Shown here: piece by piece, positions 55,852 to 64,000 of the stretch
Layout of the letters: each line of letters begins with the position of its first letter
How positions within the stretch are numbered: the first letter of the stretch is position 1
Source: Piper betle
Lineage: Eukaryota; Streptophyta; Magnoliopsida; Piperales; Piperaceae
Length of the DNA stretch: 64,000 nucleotides
NCBI GenBank assembly: GCA_033002965.1
Contig: JAURVB010013324.1
Coordinates: forward strand, 62,001-126,000
Reading direction: 5' to 3'
Translations under genes and position numbers: made by a program
Notes under the pieces: generated by a model
The model's database searches: none
The model's input: only the letters and a program-made list of their open reading frames with translations
Told to the model about the DNA's origin: nothing

Positions 55852-58800
55852 GTAACACCCCAGTTTAGCTCGCAGCACAAATTGAATCAAACCGATAAAC
55901 TTTAAGATACTAATCCATAATTCATTAAAATACAGAACTGATACTAAAGGACCTAACCACTCAAGGTGTCAAAAAATGAAACTCGAGCGATTCTAATGTG
56001 TAGACAATACACCAAAAATACATGCAAGACACCTGGGGTTTGGCTAATATAATTAGGACATTGTAGATGAGTCAAATTTACAAGGGAGACTAAATCAACG
56101 GCGAAAATCTGGCAGTCTCCTCTATAACTAGATCATTGGAAAAATTTTCACAACCTATTATATATTCAAACATTTATAGAAAGTTTTCCAAAATATTTTG
56201 CAACAACATTTTCTATGCACAGAATCATTCAATAGGTATGCAGATCATTTGCATTTCACACACATTATATTTTTCAGGCTGTTGACTTGTTTGGTCTTCA
56301 CATGGGCCCTTCTCCTACAATTTCAAAATCTAGAAGCTGCTCCTGTCCATATCTCTTCTTCGCTTTGGGTACCTGTGAAACACCCCAATTTGGCTCGCTC
56401 GCGAACCGAATCAAAATGATAAATTTTGGGATGCTAATTCATTACCAATTAAAATACAAAACCGACCTATATGGATATAAAGCACTCAAGGTGTCAGAAG
56501 ATGAAAAAATGAGGGATCTAATGCACAGACAAGAACACCAATATGCATACAAAGACACCTAAGATTGGGCTCATGAAAATAGGACATCCTAAATGTATCT
56601 AAGTTATAAAGGAGACTAAGATTTTTTGAGAAAATTTGGCAAAATCTCCCTATAACTAAGACATTGGAAAAATTTTCACAACCTACAAAATTTAAAAATA
56701 ATCAAATTAAATGTAGAACATTCCACAATTTTTATTTCTCACACTCAGAATAATTTTAGAGGTGTTCCACCTCATTCACATCACATCACATAGCATTTAC
56801 TGCCAAATTTTATATTCTTCATGCTATTGGTTTGGTCTTTACATGGACCCTTCAACCTATAAACCAAAGCCTAGAAGCTCCTTCAACTCATATTTCTTCT
56901 TCACTCCAGGTACCTACACAAGTAACATGATTTAGCTTACCTGGGATTTATTTGACCTTTACTTCCAAGACTCCAGGACTTGGAGAATTCCTACACAAAA
57001 TAGGTGAAACTAACAAACCCTTGTGTATTCCACTGCAAAACAAAAAAATATAGTTAGGAATAAACAATGCATTCATACAATTGGCTTGCATTTCAAAATA
57101 GCCTGAGGCTCAACATTTTTTATCACTATTCGGCAGCCAATAACACCTTCGCAAAATAAGGAGGGAGAGATACACAAAACAAAACAAAATGGGACAACAC
57201 AAACAAACACTCAGCCCACCCTAACATCTTAGAACCTCCTTGTGATCTGTGCACATAGGTCAGCCAATGCCACGACAACTCACCTACATAAATATAAGAA
57301 AACCAAGCATCATTCAGTCCTAAATAACTAAGAAGGGATACATCAAACTGGCAAATGGACAACTCATTATCCATAGAAAAAATCAAAATGAAACAAAAAC
57401 TTCTCTACACACTCAATCTAAATCACAATATTGCCAAAGGGGCCTAATTATAATCACAAAGATATCCACATACATGAACCATAATAATCAACCGGTAACG
57501 TGCGAGTACAACGCATGGGACGAAATCTTGTTGACGACAACATGCCCGTGGCCAATAGGTCCTATTTGATCACAACTAAGACATGACATGATCCGGATAT
57601 ACTCAACAGAAAGCACACACATGCTGAAATACTGAAATACACATTGTATCAGGTACTATATTATAATACTAATCACACAATTTACCACTAACTGAGCACC
57701 ACAGGTGGGTACCGACTGTGTCACTCGATTAGCATCATGTTCCCATCCACCATGCGTGCACCAAAAATTCAAAAATTGCACTAGATCCAAATAAATCAAA
57801 TAAGGATGTTGAAACAAAGATTTCAAAATTTTATGAAATATATTTCAGGATTCAACCTATACACTTAAATTCTAACTAAAGATATCAAGATGCCCGAAGA
57901 ACTCAGGGCAATTAACATGAGGTTCCTGACACACTAATCAAAAATGAGATTTTGGTAAAATTAAGAAGAGTAGATTAAAATACTAGTTAACTTATTTAAT
58001 TAAACCTTGCTAACAATTCTGTCTTACTAACTTTGGAGTAGCAAAATTTGATAGATATTAGATCGTAAAGATCCAACAAGATTTAACTAAGTTGCTTAAG
58101 ATATCAAGTAAACCTCACGCTCATACTTATTAACTATGGATTATTTTATTAATTAAAATAATCTGATAATATTCAGTTAGTTAAGATAATTAATTTAATT
58201 ATTATTTAATTTAATATTTCACACCAAAATCAATTTTATAAACAAATGAGGGCAAGATCATCATTATTTTAATTATCTAATTAATTTACTAATTTGGCAT
58301 GAGAAACGATGTAGTTCGCACGTGGTCCAAATATTACAAAATTGTAATCTTGTTATAGTTTCGACTGTTATTAAGTGTATTATTTGGTAAGTTCATGATT
58401 TCATGCTGACAAGAACATTTTATGACATTTATTAGCAAAACAACCACAAAATTAATAAAAATCACATTTTTATCATGCAATTGGCAAGAAAACTAGTAGA
58501 TCTAGATGAAGAGACGGAGATTTAACTATCTACATGCCTAATCAGAGATTCTAGATACAGACAATCATGATTGTGCCAAAAATGGAAAAGAACAGGGAGA
58601 CGGATGGTGACCTTGTCGGGGAGAGGAAGGGGAGGAAGAAGAGATGAGGAGGAGGATGAGGGAGACGAGGGGAAGAGCTACGAAGGAGGCACGATGGTAT
58701 AGGCGGCAGCATGAGGGGGAGGAAGAGGGTAAGAGAAGAGAAGAGAAGAATAGGAAAAAGAGGGTAGTGGTGGGTTAAAAACCTTGCCCCCCTCGCACAC

Positions 58801-59150
58801 AGTACCGCAGTGCTCACTGTGCACATGTGGCTGAGTAGCCTGGAAAGCTTCTAGGGCATAACTAGGTCTAGGAGATATGCCTAGAATGCATGCGACACAA
58901 GTCAAATGCAACATGTGGCCCTCGTCTACACCAAACAATTGGAAAACACGCTTACTAGTGTAGCAATCGGGGCCAACCAAAACAGCTGAACAGATGACAC
59001 ACCCAATGCCCAAGCCTATAACACCACATAGAAGATCTCACTAGCACCATACGGATCGAATAGAACTGACCGTGTGCCACCTGGATTGAGCCAAACACAA
59101 AATCGAAAAAATTGAGCATAAAACACTAGGCCGACAGGCCAAGTTTTATA
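55852..59150 (-). repeat. family B long LTR with duplicated terminal unit
   Basis: Begins TGTAACACCCC (55852) on the plus strand, the reversed end of an LTR. A second terminal start TGAAACACCCCAATTTGGC occurs at 56371, so about 520 bp are present twice (55852-56370 and 56371-56925). The right boundary near AAGTTTTATA (59150) is uncertain. GA-rich tract at 58590-58760. Distant relation to family A is seen in shared phrases with the copies at 59250 and 61524. No coding sequence. Confidence 0.55.
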
Positions 59151-59249
59151 ACTTGCACACGTAGCACGGTTTTGCACACCTAGGAATTAACTGTTTGCCA
59201 ATTGCGCGGCCTAGAGTGTTCCCTTTGCAACACAGGTGAAATGCAGTTA

Positions 59250-61523
59250 AGTAAGACAAAACTATCCCAAAATTGTCATGTCATATCATAGGGGCCCGCA
59301 ACCAATAGGTTCACATCATGATCCAAGGGCCAAATATCTAAAGTACAAACTCAACTCGAAAAGGGACAACACAACCAAAACGGAGATAAAGAATAAAGGC
59401 CACAAAAAAGTTAACCCAACATCCCCAGGGTCCTTGTAATTTGCACATCTATACCGGCTATGGCTGAGGCTGCTCACCTATGTATTTAAGAAAATAAATC
59501 AGCAGCGGGTGTCACTGAGTCCCAAATAACCAATAATGGGGAACTCAATAATTGGTGAATGGATAAAATAGTTATCGATGAGAAAACTAAATTAAAGCAT
59601 ATACTTCTCTACATTAACTAATCATAATCATAAAATATAGCTCAACCAATATGTCCCAATCATAATCACTAATAACCATATGAATGACCAGAAAATAATT
59701 CATGGTGGCATGCTGATAATGCGGGCAATACGGCCTAGTTGATAATCATTACACCATTGCAAGCTTTTGATATACTCAACGAAGGCATGCACGTTCCGAA
59801 TCCTAGCAAGTAATAAGTTGAGATATAATTATATATATTAACTGTTAACCAAATGCTATAGGTTGGTACCGATCGGGCTTCTCGATGACGTCAAACTTCT
59901 CATCCAACATGTGGGCATATGAAAATCCAAAATTATACTTTTAAGTATAGGCTTGGGGCAATTTATCAAATAACGCTAGAATGCGACTTGTTATCTGGAT
60001 CTTAATTTCAAAAACTCATCAAGGGATCTTAACCTTGAGGTTTTGTTAATTGGGAAAATATGGCTAAGTGGCCCATTGGTAGTGGGATTCGACAAAACTC
60101 CACTATTGATGTTCTATGGTGCTAAAACAAATCATGTGAGCTAAGCAGTAGATGAAACTAAAGAGAGTTCTAACGGATCTGTGAGATAAGCTCCTAGTCC
60201 TACCACAACAAGTCCAACTCTGTACAACCTATGGATGCAAACCACCACATGATTCTGTATGATGCATGCATGCAATGATATGAAATCAGCCCTAGGTGCA
60301 GCAAACGTATGCCATGCAACAGATAGGAAAATAAAATAAAAAGTTAACTACTCGTCTTGGTCTTACTTAATTCATGAGAACATGAATGTTACGATGGAGG
60401 TTAATAATTAACTTGTAGATATCAAACTTGAGATGCCGGTGTATTATGAACAATTGTCGGGATTAACCCGTGTACTTGAAGTAAACTTGAGATATCAAAA
60501 TGTCCGGATGTGTTGGACATTTAACTCGAGATGCTTAGCATGCTACTCAATAACAAAAGCCCGCTAATGTTATGAAAATTAATTCATATGATCAAGTAAT
60601 TTAATTAAATAGCCTAGAGGATGATTTCCTTGAAGTGAGTTTAGATCTGGAAACTTGAGAGATCTCAAATTAGATGGATTCAGTTAGCTTCGACGAAGCA
60701 ACTTGAGATGTCAAAATCACCCAAACTTCACCGTGAAATAAAGATTTTTATTAAATGAAATCTTCTAATTGTTTGCACAATTAAGGTAATTACGTTAATT
60801 TGAAATTAACATAGGATCTTCTCAATGCATTCATTCCATGACTGTACATGCAATTAAATTATTATTACATTGGTTAATTAATTGATTAATTATCTAACCT
60901 GAAAACCAGGGCAACTCGGATGTGGTCAAAAATTATAAAGTTCCAATATTTTTATTAATTGGCCTTTATTAAAGGGAGGTGGATTACATAACTTTAAGCC
61001 AGAAAACAGAATTTACAACAATTAATTAAGAGAGATTTCACATTTTTTGTCCAAAACAATTTAATTTTTAACAAACACACCACAAATTGAAAGGGAAAAG
61101 AACATGATAATATGATAAACCAAAGTTCTACATGCCCTAATCATGGTTCAACATGCCACAAACCAATATCATGCAAAGAAAACCAAAAGAGGGGGAGGAA
61201 GGAGATGTACCACAAGAGGGAAGAAAGGGGAAAGGAGGAAGAAGAGGAGGGGAGGAAGAGGAGGAAGAGAGGACGATGAAGAAGGGCAGCAGTGCCGCAA
61301 GAGGGGAGAAGAGGAAAGGGAGGGTGTAGCTAGGGTTTTAAGAAAACCCTCCGTACACATGCAGGGTGTGCGGGGGCAAAGGCACCAGGAGGGCGCCCAT
61401 GCGCTAGGCACAATGTCACGGTGAGGGAAAAAGAAAGAAAAAAAGAAGAGGTGGAGGAATGGAAATAAGGAGAAAGAAAAGAAGAGGCACAAGATGACTT
61501 CGAGGACACAATTAGGGCTAGAG
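59250..61523 (-). repeat. second family B long LTR, incomplete
   Basis: Aligns in order with 57170-58770: GGGACAACACAA, CCTTGTAATTTGCACA, GTTGGTACCGA, a leader-like core with AAGGGATCTTAACCTTGAGG (60018), and the GA-rich tract 61183-61330. Its left end is missing and its right end is cut by the next LTR at 61524. Confidence 0.5.
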
Positions 61524-63001
61524 TGTAACACCCTGATTTCGGTTCACATACGAACCAAAATTAGAAATCTTACGATCAAGTCAAGTCATGTCTAAAATTG
61601 TTGGTTAGTAAAACTTGATTGATAAAGTAGATTGAAATAACCTGTTTGGTGTCATGAGAATGGAAGACATTGTTACATATGCGTTAAAACACATCAAATA
61701 TAAATAAAAGTAAGAAAGAAAATAACTGCACTGAGCTCAAGTGTGTGTAGCGTTTATCTGTCCTCCCACCAAAGTCGACTCAGGATTACAAGACCTACAA
61801 ATATAATATGAAACGTCAGTAACGAGTGTTACTGGTTCAAAAAATAACTAGTACAAACTGGAAAATGGGTATTACATTACCCAATAAAACTTAGAAAACT
61901 TCAGAATTGCCTCACACTGGGCGGTAAGCAAACATACTTAAACAAGCATCTGCACACATGCACGGTTAATATTCATATTCATACATACAACACTTACGCC
62001 CTCACATCCTCCATATTACACCTGCCATGTTACTTAAGTGGCAACAAAGAATGGTTGTTAGTGCCACAAATTCTGGAAATATATTGCGTTACGCAATACC
62101 CTCATACTCCGCACTACCTCAGGGTTTGAAGGAGTACTAATGCGGTCCATACATCCCACACACACTCTTACTCATAAAAGCCATAAACCCTCATATTTTA
62201 TACATATAGGCTTGGGAGGAGATTTGATACTTAGTTTCTGGATCTTATCTATTGATAGCCATCAAAGGCTCTCAACCTTGAAGTTTTATTAAACATGTGT
62301 AGAAAGCATGACTAAATGGCCCAACATTAGAGGGATCCAATAAAACACCACAAATGTCGTCCTACGTCCAAAACAAGGGTAAACTCAACACCCAGGGAGT
62401 CAAACAGAGATCAAGCAAAGGGAGTCCTATGGACCTATGGTCTAAGCTCCAAAGGCATCAATACATCTACGGCGAGCTCGAACTCCGTAACATAAATCGA
62501 AACCCCACTGCTAAGTAAAATACTAGCATCTCTATATGATGCATGCTTGTGATGTGTGTTCACATCATCAGTACTTCTAAATAAAGAAGATTGCTAAATA
62601 AACCAACAACTAAACATGCAACAAACAAATCGAGACATAATAAGGAAAATAATTAATAAACAAATAATAAATAAATAAATACACTTATGAATACATAGAT
62701 AAATAATAAACACCGAAAAATAAATAATACTCTAATCATAAAATAATAATATCATTATACAATATAAATACATGGATAAACACAAGTAAATATCTCATAT
62801 ACTCGTGTTAGTAAATAATATAAATAAATAAATAAATAAATACATAATCATTCGATAAATAAATAAATAAACAAACAATTAGTTAATAATAATTAATCAT
62901 GACTAATAATAATATCATGGTTATCCAATACAGATTACATAATTAAATACAAATAAATAATAACAAACATGCAATGAACAATCAAATAAATAAATAAATA
63001 A

Positions 63002-63050
<49 letters not shown>

Positions 63051-63464
63051 TTAGTAGACATAAATAAGACTAATATTAACAAGAAAATATAACATTAATA
63101 ATAACAAAGAATCATGTAAATAATCATCATATACGATAAACATAAAAATAAAATAACTAAATAATAATAAATAAATATATAAACACACTAATAACATCAA
63201 AATATGCTATATATTGCAAATATGCATCTAAACTAATGTAGGGGTTTTTGAATTACCAAAAACAGTTGAAAATGTCTAAAAATGAGCTGAATTGAACCGA
63301 ACCGAGTCAACCTGAGCAAGTCTCACCAAGTTGAGACAAGTCGACTCAGCCGAGTCAAACAACAGTGCTGGACCAGGTATTTGGACGCAGACATGGGCTT
63401 GGGCATGACCACATACACAATCTGGTGAACAGGACTTGAGCTGGCGAATGCAAATATGGGTAGA
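61524..63464 (-). repeat. family A-related long LTR, interrupted
   Basis: Starts TGTAACACCCTGATTTCGGTTC and follows the family-A order in reverse: CACCAAAGTCGACTCA (61768), leader region, ATCTCTATATGATGCATGC (62528), AAAT-rich tract with (AT)n (63005-63045) and a G-rich end region. Interrupted at 63465 by another LTR in the same orientation. Confidence 0.7.
63005..63046 (+). repeat. (AT)n microsatellite
   Basis: Long uninterrupted AT tract in the LTR's AAAT-rich zone. Confidence 0.9.
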
Positions 63465-64000
63465 TATAACACCCTGACTTTGGTTCACTTAAGATCCAAA
63501 TTAGAAATGTTATGATTAAGTCGAGTCATGTGTAAAGTTGTTCGTTGGTAAGACTCGATCAAGTCGAGTCATGTTTAAAGTTGTCGGCCGGTACTACTCG
63601 ATCGATGAAATAGATCGAAACAACCCTCTTGATGTCATGAGAATGGAAGACATTATTAAATAAGCATCAAAACACATCCAATATAAGTAAAAGTAAGAAA
63701 AGAAATAAATGCGTTGAGCTCAAGCGTGTGTAGCATTTATCTGTGCTTCCACCAAAGTCGATTTAGGATTTGCAAGATCTACATATATTATATGAAAAAC
63801 ATCCATAACGAATGTTATTGGTCCACAAAATAACAAATACAAACTAGCAAATGGGTATTATATTACCCACAAGAACTTATGAAACTTCAAGATTGCCTCA
63901 CACTGAGCAGTAAGTAAACTTACTTAAGAAAGTGTCGGCCCGCATGCACGGCTCATAATCATATTCATAGATACAACACTTACGCACTCACACCTTCTAT
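63465..64000 (-). repeat. family A-related long LTR, cut by window edge
   Basis: Starts TATAACACCCTGACTTTGG and repeats the opening of the LTR at 61524 for its whole visible length. Includes a 44-bp tandem duplication of AAGTCGAGTCATGT (63520-63600). Most likely a later insertion into the LTR on its left. Confidence 0.7.

Noticed and set aside
61143..61531. Frames of about 93 and 120 codons, Gly/Arg/Glu-rich or Phe/Ser/Leu-rich
   Set aside because: GA-rich tract of a family B LTR; a similar tract at 58551-58826 gives an unrelated low-complexity product.

Overview
This is nuclear DNA from a flowering plant. The evidence is spliced genes (an ARM-repeat gene with one intron and a three-exon gene), a plant-type pentatricopeptide-repeat (PPR) gene, Ty1/copia and Ty3/gypsy LTR retrotransposons primed by initiator tRNA-Met, hAT-type elements and an old pararetrovirus insertion. 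The species cannot be named from the sequence. The window is gene-poor: three convincing genes and two possible exons of a fourth, all on the minus strand, separated by layers of transposable elements.

Layout. 1-4.6 kb: a minus-strand copia element running off the left edge, with a miniature LTR element (TRIM) carrying three LTRs inserted in its integrase region. 4.8-10.4 kb: possible host exons (4844-4977 and 10355-10437) separated by copia fragments, a hAT-like fragment and a minisatellite. 11.1-13.0 kb: PPR gene. 15.0-29.0 kb: one long-LTR, apparently non-coding (LARD-like) retrotransposon on the minus strand, whose 3' LTR holds two solo LTRs with exact 5-bp target duplications. 29.8-30.4 kb and 37.5-38.1 kb: short hAT-type MITEs. 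31.3-33.8 kb: two copies of an AATCGG-rich hAT-like element in inverted orientation. 34.3-36.3 kb: ARM-repeat gene whose single intron appears to be GC-AG. 41.5-41.9 kb: an old relative of the TRIM. 43.3-46.6 kb: a three-exon gene of unknown function. 48.1-50.8 kb: rearranged caulimovirid (pararetrovirus) remnants, including an RNase H fold-back. 50.9-55.1 kb: a truncated Ty3/gypsy element (long LTR, primer site, decayed gag) of the same LTR family as the 15-29 kb element. 55.9-64 kb: a pile of related long LTRs, all minus strand.

The long-LTR lineage is the main theme. One copy lacks coding capacity; another still shows gag behind the same kind of LTR and primer site, so the first looks like a non-autonomous derivative mobilised by relatives of the second. 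Small parasites show the same logic: a TRIM whose LTR carries a plant snRNA-type USE plus TATA pair at about Pol III spacing, and a solo LTR whose presumed leader holds a serial array of hairpins. Points most worth checking are the 15-29 kb element, the hairpin array, the TRIM promoter, the GC-AG intron, the inverted hAT pair and the pararetrovirus fold-back. No CRISPR, operon, rRNA or tRNA gene was recognised.
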